A stretch of DNA of 43,726 nt from Verrucomicrobiales bacterium (GCA_016795505.1 JAEUHH010000054.1:1-43726), one strand, 5' to 3'; numbered from the stretch's first letter, positions 15,307 to 25,600 are shown. Translations and numbers: made by a program. Notes: generated by a model not told the origin, from the letters alone.

Positions 15307-17007
15307 ATGCACCCCTATCACAAAATTTTTGCGGTCACGGGCTCCTTCACCACCCTGCTGGCCACGGCCATAGCCCAGGATGCCAAATTGCCGGAAGTCG
15401 TGCCGGTCGATTTCGTGGCTGACGTGAAACCCCTGCTCGAGGGCGCCTGCATCCAGTGCCACAACCCCGAGAAGATGGAGTCCGAAGGGGGCGATTACGA
15501 CATGACCACCAAGGCGGCCGCTTTTGGAGGCGGACCAGCCTACGGAGGCGATGTCATCCGCCCCAAGGAGGCCAATGACAGCCCCGTTTACTGGATGACG
15601 ACGGTCCACCTCGACGATCCCAAGGACCCCGAGGCCATGCCGCCGAAAAAGCCGCTCAACGAACAGCAGCAACAGGTGCTTTTCTCCTGGATTCAGTCCG
15701 GCGCCGAGTGGCCCGAGGGCGTCACACTGGACACGAAGCCCCGGGTCAATTACCAGAACGTCCGCCCCCTGCTGGCGAAGTTCGATGCTCTGACCCGCAA
15801 CGACCTCACCACCCTCTCCTACTGGGTGGAGCAGGGTGCCGACTGGTCCGCCGTTGCCGGCGGCGAAGGCCCCAAGGACGATCTCGCCCTGACCGAAAAA
15901 GTCCGCACCAAGATTCTGGCCGAATCCAAGGAAAAGGCCGAGGCGGACATGACCGATTACACCAACGTCATCCCCAAGACCCAGGTCAAATACGACATGG
16001 TGGCCATCAAGGGCGGCGAGTTCATGATGGGCAGCCCCGAGTCCGAGAGCGCCCGGAATGCCGACGAAGGCCCCCAGCACAAGGTCAAGATCTCCCCTTT
16101 CTGGATGGGCAAATTCGAGGTCACGTGGGATCAGTATGAGCCCTTCATGATCACCGACGTGGCCCGCAACAAGGACGGCTCGCCCCAGAAGATCGAGCAG
16201 AATGCCGAGCCGGTCGACGTCATCTCCAGCCCGACCACGCCCTATCAGGAAATGAGCTTCGGCATGGGCACCCAGGGCTTCCCCGCCATCTGCATGACCG
16301 AACACGCCGCCCTGAAGTTCTGCCAGTGGCTCAGCGCCCAGACTGGTCACTACTACCGCCTGCCCACCGAGGCCGAGTGGGAATACGCCTGCCGCGCCGG
16401 CACCACCACCGCCTACCACTTCGGCGACGACCCCTCCAAGATCGAGGAATACGCCGTGCTTGACCCGAATCAGACCCGCACCGGCTATGAGAAAGTCGGC
16501 ACCAAAAAGCCGAACCCCTGGGGCCTCTACGACATGCACGGCAACGTGCTGGAATGGTGCCTCGACCAGTACAAAGCCGACGCCTATGCCGACCGCACCG
16601 GCGTGTCGGACAATCCCTACGTGCGCCCGACCACCCTCTATCCCCGCGTCGCCCGCGGCGGCTCCTGGTACGACACCGCCGACCTGCTGCGCAGCGCCGC
16701 CCGCACCGCCTCCCATCCCGACTGGAAGGTCCAGGACCCCCAGTTGCCCAAGTCCATCTGGTATCACACTGACGCCACCTGGCTGGGCTTCCGCCTCGTC
16801 CGCCCGCTGGACATCCCCGATGCCGAGACCATGAACGACATCTGGAATCAGGGCACCCGCGATGAGCAAAAGGAAGAGGCGCCCAAGCCCAAAACGCCCA
16901 AAGCCATCGAACTCGAAGGCAAAGTGAAGCCCCTCATCGAGCGCGGCGGCCCCTTCACCAAGGAAGAGCGGGCCCTCCTCGCCGAATGGGTCAAAGAAAG
17001 CCTCTGA
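15307..17007 (+). CDS. Cytochrome c / formylglycine-generating-enzyme-like fusion protein
   Basis: A 566-residue exported protein with a signal peptide at 1-24. Residues about 36-145 are a planctomycete-type cytochrome c domain with heme motif CIQCH (48-52) and a possible distal Met in EAMPPKK. Residues about 228-500 form an FGE-sulfatase/SUMF1-like C-type-lectin domain: MVAIKGGEFMMGSPESES, PFWMGKFEVTW, YRLPTEAEWEYACRAG, GLYDMHGNVLEWCLDQY, RVARGGSW and LGFRLVRPL. Such domains appear in heme-containing secreted proteins of Verrucomicrobiota and Planctomycetota. The FGE domain lacks evidence for true formylglycine generation, as the catalytic Cys pair is not visible. A short Lys/Glu/Pro-rich tail ends the chain. 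A strong terminator follows. Confidence 0.88.
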   Translation: MHPYHKIFAVTGSFTTLLATAIAQDAKLPEVVPVDFVADVKPLLEGACIQCHNPEKMESEGGDYDMTTKAAAFGGGPAYGGDVIRPKEANDSPVYWMTTVHLDDPKDPEAMPPKKPLNEQQQQVLFSWIQSGAEWPEGVTLDTKPRVNYQNVRPLLAKFDALTRNDLTTLSYWVEQGADWSAVAGGEGPKDDLALTEKVRTKILAESKEKAEADMTDYTNVIPKTQVKYDMVAIKGGEFMMGSPESESARNADEGPQHKVKISPFWMGKFEVTWDQYEPFMITDVARNKDGSPQKIEQNAEPVDVISSPTTPYQEMSFGMGTQGFPAICMTEHAALKFCQWLSAQTGHYYRLPTEAEWEYACRAGTTTAYHFGDDPSKIEEYAVLDPNQTRTGYEKVGTKKPNPWGLYDMHGNVLEWCLDQYKADAYADRTGVSDNPYVRPTTLYPRVARGGSWYDTADLLRSAARTASHPDWKVQDPQLPKSIWYHTDATWLGFRLVRPLDIPDAETMNDIWNQGTRDEQKEEAPKPKTPKAIELEGKVKPLIERGGPFTKEERALLAEWVKESL

Positions 17008-17085
17008 ATTCTCCTCCCCTTTAAGACTGCAAACCTCCGAAACAAACAGACTTTCCCCCTGATGTCGCTTTCCATCAGGCTTCCG

Positions 17086-17120
17086 AAGACGGGCTCCGAG
17101 AGGAGCCCGTCTTTCTTTTC
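17086..17120 (+). terminator. Rho-independent terminator after the cytochrome/FGE gene
   Basis: AGACGGGCTCC (17087-17097), loop GAGA, and GGAGCCCGTCT (17102-17112) form a perfect eleven-base-pair GC-rich stem, followed by TTCTTTTC. It lies about 80 bp past the stop. On the opposite strand no T-tract follows, so it acts mainly on the plus strand. Confidence 0.9.
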
Positions 17121-17128
17121 TGGGGAGG

Positions 17129-18400
17129 TCAGGGTCCAAGTTTCGCCACCTTCTCCCGGAAACCCGCGATCCGATGGAAGGTCGTCAGGTTGCTGTCATG
17201 TCCCCGCGGCGGCTTGATTCCCTCCAGCACGTAGGCGGTCCGCGACGCGATCACCAAATCCCCGCCGTCGAAGTCGAAATTCAGATACTGAAATGCCTCA
17301 TAGTCCACCTGAGGTGACTCCAGGAAGACTTCCACCACCCGCCAGTCCCGCAGATCGCGCGAAACCAGCAGAGCCGCCGCGTTGCGGATCAGTTCCGGCG
17401 GCCAGCCCGAGTCCCGGTAGGCCGGCAGAACGGGATTCGACAAGGCCAGAAACAGCCCCGTCTCCGGATCGCGACCCACGGCAAATTTCTTCTCCCCACC
17501 GGGAAAATCGACCCACTCCGCCGCCGACGGCACGTGAAATCGCTCCGCCTGCCCGGCTTTCACCCGCAGCAGCACCGTCTTTGGCAGGCCGCCGATCTTC
17601 GGCAGGATCACCACGCCCGTCTCCGGCGACGCCACCACTTGGGCCTCCGTGATGACGAGCTGCTCCGCGGGCGCTGCCGGACCGAGTTTGGCTTTGTCCG
17701 AAAGCACCCATGACTCCGCCGACAGCAGATCGGCATCGGCCGGAGCCGACATCACTCGCCGCCCCCCCACCGCCAACCAGATGCGCCCCTCATGAAAAGC
17801 CGGTCGCTGCGGCGTGCCGCCGAAGGTCCCTTTCAGAAGCAGTCCACTCCGTCCATCGACCGGCTCCGTCCACGTGGCCCCGCCATCGACCGATCGCCGG
17901 ATCACGATGTCACCGGGCGCCGCCGAATAGCCCCATAGATACAGCGATCCGTCGTGGAGAAACAGACTGCCCCGCTTCATTCCCCGCAGCACCGCAATCG
18001 ACTCCCAAGTCTCGCCCCGATCCCGCGAGCGAAAGACCTGCGTCGTCCCTGCCACCTCGGCACCTGACCCGGAGCCGAACAGATTGTCCGCGATCACATA
18101 CTCGCCCGGTCCCAGCACCGCGATGGCCGGCGATCCGGTGTAAATCGCCTGCCGCGTCAGCCGCTCCCACCAGCCCGGCACCGGCAGCCGATGCACCAGC
18201 ACCCCGGGCAGCGGAACGGGAGCCCCCGCCGTCTCACCGCGCCGACAAGCCGGCTCCGTCAACGGCGCGGCCAGGGCCAACAGCAGCGCCAGCCGGCGGG
18301 CCAGAGCTGGCTTTCGCTCACCAGCCGGCCGGCAGATCCGGAATCGTCTCCCGCAGGATCTCCCGGATCGCCGTGCGCTCCGCATTCGACAGATAGGCAT
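17129..18400 (-). CDS. Sialidase-like beta-propeller, probable lipoprotein
   Basis: About 423 residues in this reading. Residues from about 90 on form a BNR/sialidase-type propeller: FRSRDRGETWESI and RRSVDGGATWTEP are Asp-box motifs (S-x-D-x-G-x-T-W). Catalytic residues for sialidase (Arg triad, Tyr/Glu nucleophile pair) cannot be assigned, so the enzyme activity is open. A hydrophobic stretch LALLLALAAPLTEPAC, with a Cys after it, is a likely lipoprotein signal. The start is uncertain: the first in-frame ATG at 18400 lies 83 bp inside the cytochrome gene, and it is not clear whether that ATG, the ATG at 18385 or a later non-ATG codon is used. The overlap suggests coupled translation with the cytochrome gene. 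Confidence 0.65.
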   Translation of the reverse strand: MPICRMRSARRSGRSCGRRFRICRPAGERKPALARRLALLLALAAPLTEPACRRGETAGAPVPLPGVLVHRLPVPGWWERLTRQAIYTGSPAIAVLGPGEYVIADNLFGSGSGAEVAGTTQVFRSRDRGETWESIAVLRGMKRGSLFLHDGSLYLWGYSAAPGDIVIRRSVDGGATWTEPVDGRSGLLLKGTFGGTPQRPAFHEGRIWLAVGGRRVMSAPADADLLSAESWVLSDKAKLGPAAPAEQLVITEAQVVASPETGVVILPKIGGLPKTVLLRVKAGQAERFHVPSAAEWVDFPGGEKKFAVGRDPETGLFLALSNPVLPAYRDSGWPPELIRNAAALLVSRDLRDWRVVEVFLESPQVDYEAFQYLNFDFDGGDLVIASRTAYVLEGIKPPRGHDSNLTTFHRIAGFREKVAKLGP

Positions 18401-19619
18401 AGTCGCGACCGCCCGTGGCGGGATTCAGCGCCTCTCCGAGCCGCCGGTAGACGTGATTCTTGAACACCGCCGGCAGCGATTGAAACACGTCGGTGTAGAT
18501 CATATAGCTGCACCGGTACTCGAACATCCGGTCCTTCAGATTCAGGTCCCGCAGCGAGCGCCCCTTCTTGTCCGGCCGTTTCGATGCCAGAAAGTCCGCC
18601 GCATAGGGCCGCTCACCGGGCAGCCCCTTTTCGGGAAACGCCGCCTCGTCCGCGAACAGGAGATAACGCACCAACATGTCCGCCTGCTGCTTCAGCGTCT
18701 CGATGTGCTTCGGATCCCGCAGTTGACCGCGGCCTTCGTGCAGATAGTAGCGCGCCCGATAGCCCGCCTCCAGCACCCGGTTCACAAAGCCGGCCTGGTG
18801 CTCGTGGATCAGTTGCGGCAGCACGTCGCTGGTGGCCACCGGATATTTGTTCCAGTCGAAATTCTGCCCCGGTTCCAGCGGCGTCGTCAGAGTCTCGCCA
18901 TTTTGCAGCCGCCCCACCAGATTGCCCCAGTGCTTCTCCATCGTTTCCGCCCCGGTCAGGTGCCAGCCGCCGAAACGATCGGAAAACGGGATGTGGTGCC
19001 CGGTGTCCTCGCGCCGGTAGGAATCGATCGAGCCGCCCGTGGGCCCCGGGATCACTGACTTGATCACGATCCCCGGCACGTGCCGCGTGTCCTCGTTCGC
19101 GTGGCAATTCATGCAGCGCGCCGACCGCTCCGGCACCGGCGGGCGACCGTCCAGTTGGATGTCGAAAATGTAGAAAATGCCCCCGATCTCCGGGTCGATC
19201 GACACGATCTCGATCTTCCCGCCCGGCATCCAGCCCAGATAGAGATCCTCGTTGAAAAAGAGCGCCCGCGGGTTCCGCGGCGAGATCAGCCGCAGTTGCA
19301 GACTCGTCGTCGAGAAAAGCAGCATCTGCGAGGTCGCCGGGATCTCCAGCACCTTCAGCACGCTCTCCACGTAGGCTTTTTCACTGCTCGTATCCAGCGC
19401 CACCCGCCCCTCGGCGAAGTCCTTCATCATCCCGGTGAACCGGTCCTTCAGCGGGCGTTTCCAATAGTCATGCGCCGGAGACTCCAGATCGGTGAAGTGA
19501 AACTCCTCGTCCGTCTGCGGCGCCTCCTGGCCCCCGGCCACCGACGCCAAAGCCAGCCCCGCCGCCAAAAACAGCGCCGCGAGTCCCGGCTTCGTTGCCT
19601 GTCGTGTCCGAGGGATCAT
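18318..19619 (-). CDS. Secreted mono-heme cytochrome-like protein
   Basis: A 433-residue exported protein. Residues 1-30 are a signal peptide (AALFLAAGLALASVAGG). One c-type heme motif, CMNCH at 169-173 (SARCMNCHANED), is the only recognisable cofactor site. No other domain is recognisable. A region of His/Asp/Trp-rich segments (HIPFSDRFGGWHL, PGQNFDWNKYPVATSD) may bind the heme's sixth ligand or a metal. The C-terminal part has many helices. The sialidase-like gene directly follows with overlapping ends, so the two are probably one operon. The ATG at 19619 is preferred over the upstream one because it opens the signal peptide. Confidence 0.82.
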   Translation of the reverse strand: MIPRTRQATKPGLAALFLAAGLALASVAGGQEAPQTDEEFHFTDLESPAHDYWKRPLKDRFTGMMKDFAEGRVALDTSSEKAYVESVLKVLEIPATSQMLLFSTTSLQLRLISPRNPRALFFNEDLYLGWMPGGKIEIVSIDPEIGGIFYIFDIQLDGRPPVPERSARCMNCHANEDTRHVPGIVIKSVIPGPTGGSIDSYRREDTGHHIPFSDRFGGWHLTGAETMEKHWGNLVGRLQNGETLTTPLEPGQNFDWNKYPVATSDVLPQLIHEHQAGFVNRVLEAGYRARYYLHEGRGQLRDPKHIETLKQQADMLVRYLLFADEAAFPEKGLPGERPYAADFLASKRPDKKGRSLRDLNLKDRMFEYRCSYMIYTDVFQSLPAVFKNHVYRRLGEALNPATGGRDYAYLSNAERTAIREILRETIPDLPAGW

Positions 19620-19666
19620 GATCAATGGAATCCTGCCGCCCGCTTCCGGAGCGACCCTGTCTGTCC

Positions 19667-19714
19667 TCCGATGCAACAGGGTCTCATCGGCGATGCGACC
19701 CTGTTTGATCGGAA
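19667..19714. repeat. Dispersed 48-bp palindromic element, copy B
   Basis: CCGATGCAACAGGGTC near the start is matched by GACCCTGTTTGATCGG near the end, giving a 16-base stem with two mismatches; the centre CATCGGCGATG is itself palindromic. It lies between the cytochrome and ThuA-like genes, both on the minus strand. Confidence 0.8.
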
Positions 19715-19748
19715 ACGCACCCCGCCCCGGCGGAGCGCCCGCCGTCCG

Positions 19749-20852
19749 TCACTTCGCACCCGCCGCGTCGCGGTACGGCCAGGCCGGGGAGCCGGGCGGA
19801 TCCATGGCCACGGTCGCCTTGCCCAAGCCGAAATCGGCCGGCTTCAGGTTCCGCCCCGGCCAGAAATTCGGGTCCTTGATGAATCCGAAGAAGCTCGGCT
19901 GATACGGATCGACGTAGGTCACGTCGGCCATCGCCGGCACTTCCAGACCGGTCAGGTAGTAGGCGGCATTCACGATGAGGCGCCGCAGATCCGCGCTGCA
20001 CAGGTCCACCGCCGCGCCGGCCGTACTACAGAAGGCGCGGCCCTTCGTCTTGCCGTCCGGGGCGGTATACTCGCGCAGCCAGGCGAGTGCCTGGAGCGGC
20101 TCGTTCTTCGGCCCCTTCACCGGCTTCGAAGCCGGGTCCAGCGTCTCGGTCACGGCGCCGCGCAGCAGAACGGTGGCGTCGGGTTTCAGATTCTTCACCG
20201 TGTAGACATCGGACGGAGCGAAGACATCCTTCACCCCGCGCAGCACGGCGTGGCCGGCATTGGCCTCCTCGATCACGCCGCGGGCGCCCTCGGTCTTGTG
20301 TCCGCCGTGGTGGGCCACCCAGGTCTCGCCAAGGATCTTCATCCCGAAGCCGCCCTTCTGCCAGTCACCGTAGGTCCAGCCGCCGTCCGCCATCTTGCCG
20401 CTGAAGGCATGGGTGGAGGTGCGCAGGCCGATGACCGGCTTGCCGGCATTGAGGAAAGCCGTGATCGGGGCGGTCTGGTCCGGCGGCAGATCGCGGAACC
20501 GCAGCGAGACGATGAGCAGGTCGGCGTCCTTCAGCGCCTCGGTGCCGGGGATGTTTTTCTGCTGGTTGGGATCGATGTGGCCTTTGGCCGGATCGAGGGA
20601 AAACAGCACCGTGCAGTCGTAGCCGTGGCGCTGGCTCAGGATCTTCGCCAGCATCGGCAGGGCTTCCTCGGAACGGTATTCCTCGTCGCCCGCCATCAGG
20701 ACGATCTTTTTGCCCTTGCCGGGACCTTCGCCGCCCGGCAGGTGCAGCCCCGGCCCGTCGGCGGCAGACGCCGGCACCGCACCCAGTCCACAGCCAGCCG
20801 CAGCCAGCCCCATCATCACAGCACGTCGGGAAAAGTATCTTTTCATCGTCAT
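19749..20852 (-). CDS. Tat-exported ThuA-like (trehalose-utilisation) protein
   Basis: A 367-residue exported protein with a ThuA-like glutamine-amidotransferase-type alpha/beta fold. Residues 1-30 are a Tat-type signal (SRRAVMMGLAAAGCGLGAVPASAA). KKIVLMAGDEEYRSEEALPML starts the fold, and LLIVSLRFRDLPPDQ, FLNAGKPVIGLRTSTHAF, GMKILGETWVAHHGGHK and GRAFCSTAGAAVDL follow the family pattern. ThuA members in these phyla are usually secreted and found with Gfo/Idh and DUF1080 genes in sugar-processing sets; the reaction is poorly defined. Two ATGs (20852, 20846) fit the start. The divergent PQQ-propeller gene lies 194 bp away. Confidence 0.85.
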   Translation of the reverse strand: MTMKRYFSRRAVMMGLAAAGCGLGAVPASAADGPGLHLPGGEGPGKGKKIVLMAGDEEYRSEEALPMLAKILSQRHGYDCTVLFSLDPAKGHIDPNQQKNIPGTEALKDADLLIVSLRFRDLPPDQTAPITAFLNAGKPVIGLRTSTHAFSGKMADGGWTYGDWQKGGFGMKILGETWVAHHGGHKTEGARGVIEEANAGHAVLRGVKDVFAPSDVYTVKNLKPDATVLLRGAVTETLDPASKPVKGPKNEPLQALAWLREYTAPDGKTKGRAFCSTAGAAVDLCSADLRRLIVNAAYYLTGLEVPAMADVTYVDPYQPSFFGFIKDPNFWPGRNLKPADFGLGKATVAMDPPGSPAWPYRDAAGAK

Positions 20853-21046
20853 CGTCGGGGATAATCCTGTTGTTTTTCCAAATCTCTCGAACCGCGCGGA
20901 CACATCGTCCGCCACGCCGCTATCTTCACCGGAAAACAGCGCATTGCCATGGCGAATTGACGGACCGGCCACGGGACGGGGCGCAGACGACTCGCGTGAT
21001 TCCGCTTTTGCGCGACGCGGCAGGCTCTGCTTCTCTGCGACCAGCC

Positions 21047-22399
21047 ATGCGAGTCTCCCCCACCCCGTTTTTCACCCTCGTCACCACCGTTTCCCTCACC
21101 GCTGCCTCCCTGTTTGGGCAGGAAAGCCATCCCTGGCCCCAGTTCCGCGGTCCGGACGGCAATGGCATCGCCAGCGCCGACGGAGTGCCGCTGAAGTGGA
21201 GCGAAAGCGAGGGCATCGCCTGGAAGACGCCCCTGCCGGGCAAGGGCTGGTCGTCGCCCGTGGTGACCGCCGCCGGCAAAGTCTGGGTCACCACCGCGAT
21301 CGAGACTACGGCGACCGATGAGGAGAAAAAGCAGCTGCTCACCCAGGCCGGCGAGGATCCCAAGCAGTTCGCCAGCCGCCAGATAGCGAAGAACGTGAAA
21401 CTCCAGGCGCTGGAGCTCGATCTGAAGACCGGCAAGCTGGAGCGCAGCCTCGATCTGTTCACGATCGAGAATCCCGACGCCATCCACGCCCTCAACAGCT
21501 ATGCTTCGCCCACGCCGGTGCTCGACGGCGACCGGCTTTTCTGCCATTTCGGCACCTACGGTACGATCTGCCTGGACATCGCCTCCGGCTCGACGGTCTG
21601 GAGCAAGCGCTTTCCGCTGGTCCACAATGTCGGCCCCGGCAGCTCGCCGTTCATCGAGGGCGACCTGCTCATCCTGACCTGCGACGGCGTGGACGTGCAG
21701 TACATCACCGCCCTCGACAAGCGCTCCGGCGAGACGGTCTGGAAAACCGATCGCCCCGCGATGCGGGCGGAAAAGGGTGACCAGAAGAAATCCTACTGCA
21801 CCCCCATCGCCCTGACCGACAAACAGGGCCGGCGCCAGCTCGTCTGCATGGGATCGCAGTGGCTCGTCAGCTACGATCCCGCCACCGGCAAGGAAATCTG
21901 GCGCCTTGACCACGGCAACGGCTTTTCCGTGGTGCCCCGCCCGGTTTACGATGCCGCCACCGGGCTCGTGATTTTCTCGACCGGCTTTGGCAAGCCCCAG
22001 CTCTGGGCCGTCAGTCCCGAAGGCAGCGGCGACCTGACCGGCACCGACCGGGTGGTGTGGAAGGAGACCAAGCGCAGCCCCGCCAAGCCGAGCCCGCTTG
22101 TGGTCGGCTCGGAGGTCTACGTGATGGAGGACGGCGGCATCGCCTCGTGCCTCGACACCGCCACCGGCCAGGCCTATTGGAGCGAGCGCACCGGCGGCAA
22201 CTACTCCGCCTCGCCCCTGCTCGCCGATGGCCGCATCTATTTTGCCAGTCAGGAAGGCAAGGTCACCGTCATCGCCCCTGGCACGACCTGGCAGGTGCTC
22301 GCCGAGAACCAACTCGACGGCCAGTTGATGGCCTCACCCGTAGCCCTCGATGGCACGCTCCTGATCCGGTCGGACAGCGCTCTTTACCGGATTCAGTGA
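21047..22399 (+). CDS. Secreted PQQ-type beta-propeller protein
   Basis: A 450-residue exported protein with a signal peptide at 1-25 (FFTLVTTVSLTAASLFG). The mature protein starts WPQFRGPDGNGIAS, the usual opening of secreted PQQ-like propellers, then repeats the blade pattern: LDLKTGKLERSLDLF, LDIASGSTVWSKRF, LDKRSGETVWKTD, YDPATGKEIWRLDHGNG and LDTATGQAYWSERTGGN. No PQQ or calcium ligands are assigned, and many relatives have no known cofactor. The ATG at 21047 opens the signal peptide; an upstream in-frame ATG at 20870 is discarded. Heptamer repeats follow its stop and mfd comes next. Confidence 0.9.
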   Translation: MRVSPTPFFTLVTTVSLTAASLFGQESHPWPQFRGPDGNGIASADGVPLKWSESEGIAWKTPLPGKGWSSPVVTAAGKVWVTTAIETTATDEEKKQLLTQAGEDPKQFASRQIAKNVKLQALELDLKTGKLERSLDLFTIENPDAIHALNSYASPTPVLDGDRLFCHFGTYGTICLDIASGSTVWSKRFPLVHNVGPGSSPFIEGDLLILTCDGVDVQYITALDKRSGETVWKTDRPAMRAEKGDQKKSYCTPIALTDKQGRRQLVCMGSQWLVSYDPATGKEIWRLDHGNGFSVVPRPVYDAATGLVIFSTGFGKPQLWAVSPEGSGDLTGTDRVVWKETKRSPAKPSPLVVGSEVYVMEDGGIASCLDTATGQAYWSERTGGNYSASPLLADGRIYFASQEGKVTVIAPGTTWQVLAENQLDGQLMASPVALDGTLLIRSDSALYRIQ

Positions 22400-22406
22400 G
22401 CTTTTT

Positions 22407-22614
22407 GGTTCGAAGTTCAAAGTTCAAAGTTCGAGGTTCCAAGTTTGGCGCTTCGTGAGGAGTTTGGGTAGGCTGCGCTCCGGGAACTTGGAACTTGGAA
22501 CTTGGAACTTGGAACTTGGAACTTGGAACTTGGAACTTGGAACTTGGAACTTGGAACTTGGAACTTGGAACTTGGAACTTGGAACTTGGAACTTGGAACT
22601 TGGAACTTGGAACT
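22407..22614. repeat. Heptamer arrays: AGTTCAA block and 18 x GGAACTT
   Basis: A degenerate array of AGTTCAA-type heptamers (GGTTCGA, AGTTCAA twice, AGTTCGA, GGTTCCA, AGTTTGG) runs 22407-22448, starting eight bases after the propeller stop. After 34 bases, GGAACTT repeats 18 times without change (22483-22608), ending in a partial copy. The two blocks are roughly inverse complements, so they could form a long hairpin. The array ends about 48 bp before the mfd start. All frames are open and the peptide is a low-complexity Lys/Phe/Gln/Val/Ser run. Confidence 0.92.
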
Positions 22615-22662
22615 CCAAACTTCGAATGATTCCCATTTCCGGCGCGCGATTTCGGCTCTACG

Positions 22663-25600
22663 ATGCGCGCCTTTGTCATGTCGAAGCGCCGCAAGCCATC
22701 CGCCCAGCCCTCGCCCCAAACGGCGACGGATCTGCTGGACCGCGCCGCGGCGGCGCCGGCCATCGCGGAACGGCTGGAGACGCTGATCGCGGGACGCACG
22801 GCTGTTTTTGACCACATCGACGCGGCGGGGCAACCGTTCTTTGCCGCACTGGCGGCCCGAGCCTGGCTGGGAGCGAAATCCAGAGGCCGCAGCGGCGCGC
22901 CCATCGTCTGGATGGCCTGCCCCCACATCAAGGCCCAGGAGAACCTGCACACCGAGCTGGCGGTCTGGGGATTGGAATCGGAATTCCTCCCCGAGCACGA
23001 GTGGGTCGGCTTCGAGGACGTGATCCCCGACCCGGAATCCGCCGCCGAGCGCCTCTCCACCCTCCAGCGGCTCTGGGAACGCCGCCAGGCCGGCCAGCCG
23101 CAGGTCATCGTGCTGTGTCAGGCGAGCTTCGAGGAAAACGTGCCCCGCCCCGGCTCCCTGACCGATCAATCGCGGCGTCTCGCCGTCGGTGCGAGCCTCG
23201 ATCCCGCGGCTCTGGCCGAGGAGTTGACCGCCGCCGGCTACGAGAAGGAGGCCCAGGTCTTCCAACGCGGCCAGTTCGCCATCCGCGGCGGCATCATCGA
23301 CATTTTCTCCTGGCAAGCCACCGCCCCGGTGCGACTGGAACTGTTCGGGGATGAAATCGAATCCATCCGCGAGTTCGACGTGGACGAGCAGACCTCGACC
23401 CGGCGCCTTGAGGCGGCCGATGTCCTGCTCAGCGAGGCCAAGCTCGAGCCCGACGGCCGCCTCGCCGACTACCTCGATGCCGACAGCGACCTCGTCATCG
23501 CCCTCGACAGCGACCTGCCCGCCGGCTTGCGCATTCTGGAGGGCGCGGCCGGAGGAGCGGAGGAGGATTTCTCCACCGCCTGCCACGACAATCCCCTCGG
23601 CGTCTTCGAGGCCGGCGACTTCATCCTCCAGGAGCAGCGCCGGCACGATTTCACCCGCCAGATGACCGACTGGCAGCGCGAGGGCTGGGCCGTGGCGATG
23701 GCTTTCCACTCTCAGGGCGAAATCGACCGCTTCCGCGAGTTGGTCCACGCCGAGCACCTCGACTCCGGCTTCCTCCAGATCATGCGGGGCTCCCTGAACC
23801 GGGGGTTCACCGTGCCCGCGGCGCGGCTGGCCGTGCTCAGCGATGCGGAGATCTTCGGCCGCTACCAGCACCAGCGCGCCCAGCGCCGCCTGCGGCTCTC
23901 CCAGCAGCGGCTGACCGCCCAGCGCCAGGCCAGCCTGACGGAATACAACTACGGCGACCTCGTCGTGCATGTGGACTACGGCATCGGGAAATTCCTCGGC
24001 ATTCGCCACCGCGACACCGACACCCGGGGCGGCGGCAAGCGTGAGGAGGTGCTGGAGATCGAATACGCCGATCAGGCCCGGCTTTTCGTCCCACTCGACC
24101 AGGCCCACCTCGTGTCCCGCTACGTCGGCACCGGGAAAAAGGCCCCCACCCTGAGCCGCCTCGGCGACAAGCGCTGGTCCCGTACCCGGCAGGATGCCGA
24201 GCGCTCCATCCTCGACTACGCCGCCCGGCTCCTGTCCGTGCAGGCCCAGCGGCAGACCCACAGCGGCTTCGCCCATCCGCCGGACAACAAATGGCAGTGG
24301 GAATTCGAGAATGCCTTCATCTACAAGGAAACGCCCGACCAACTTCGCGCCATCGACGAGACCAAGCGCGACATGGAGGGCGAGCGCCCCATGGACCGAC
24401 TCATCTGCGGCGATGTCGGCTTTGGCAAGACCGAGGTCGCCATCCGCGCCGCCTTCAAGGCCGTGATGAGCGGCAAGCAGGTCGCCGTGCTCGCCCCCAC
24501 CACCGTGCTCGCCGACCAGCACTACCACAATTTCCGCGAGCGCATGTCGGACTTCCCCGTCACCATCGACCTGCTCAGCCGCTACCGCACCGACGCCCAG
24601 CAGAAAAAGACCCTCCAGGCCATGGCCACCGGCGGCGTGGACATCGTCATCGGCACCCACCGGCTCATCTCGAAGGACATTCACTTCAAAGACCTCGGCC
24701 TCGTCGTCATCGACGAGGAACAGCGCTTCGGCGTGCAGCACAAGGAGCGCTTCAAGGACCTCTTCCGCCTCGTCGACGTGCTCACCCTCTCCGCCACGCC
24801 CATTCCCCGCACCCTCTACCTCTCCCTGATGGGCGTGATGAACATGTCCACCATCGAGACGCCCCCGCCGAACCGCTATCCCGTCACCACCTCCATCTGC
24901 CCCTACGACGAGCGTACCATCCGCGCCGCCATCCAGAAGGAACTCGCCCGCCAGGGCCAGGTCTTCTTCCTCCACAACCGGGTGAAGACCATCAACGGCA
25001 TGAAGCGCCGCATCGAGGACCTCGTTCCCGGCGCCCGCGTCGATGTCGGGCACGGCCAGATGCACGATCACGAACTCGAGGAAGTCATGGGCCGCTTCAT
25101 CCGCCAGGAGACCGACGTGCTCGTCTGCACCACCATCATCGAGAGCGGCGTCGACATTCCCAATGCCAACACCATCATCATCGACCGCGCCGACCGCTTC
25201 GGCCTCGCCGACCTCTACCAGCTCCGCGGCCGCGTCGGCCGGTCGGACCGCCGCGCCTACGCCTACCTCATGCTCCCCCGCGACATGCTCACCGTCGGCG
25301 ACGCCCGCAAGCGCATCAATGCCATCAAGCAATACTCCTCCCTCGGCGCCGGTTTCAAAATCGCCATGCGCGACCTCGAGATCCGCGGCGCCGGGAATCT
25401 CCTCGGCACCCAGCAGAGCGGCCACATCGCCGCCATTGGCTTCGACCTCTACTGCCAGCTCCTCAAGCAGAGCGTGAGCCGGCTGAAGGGCGAAACCGTC
25501 GGCGACCGCATCGAGATCCCCTGCCACATCGACTTCCTCGCCACCAACGAGGCCCAGTATCAGCAGGCGCCCCACGGCACCCTGCCCGCCTACATCCCCG

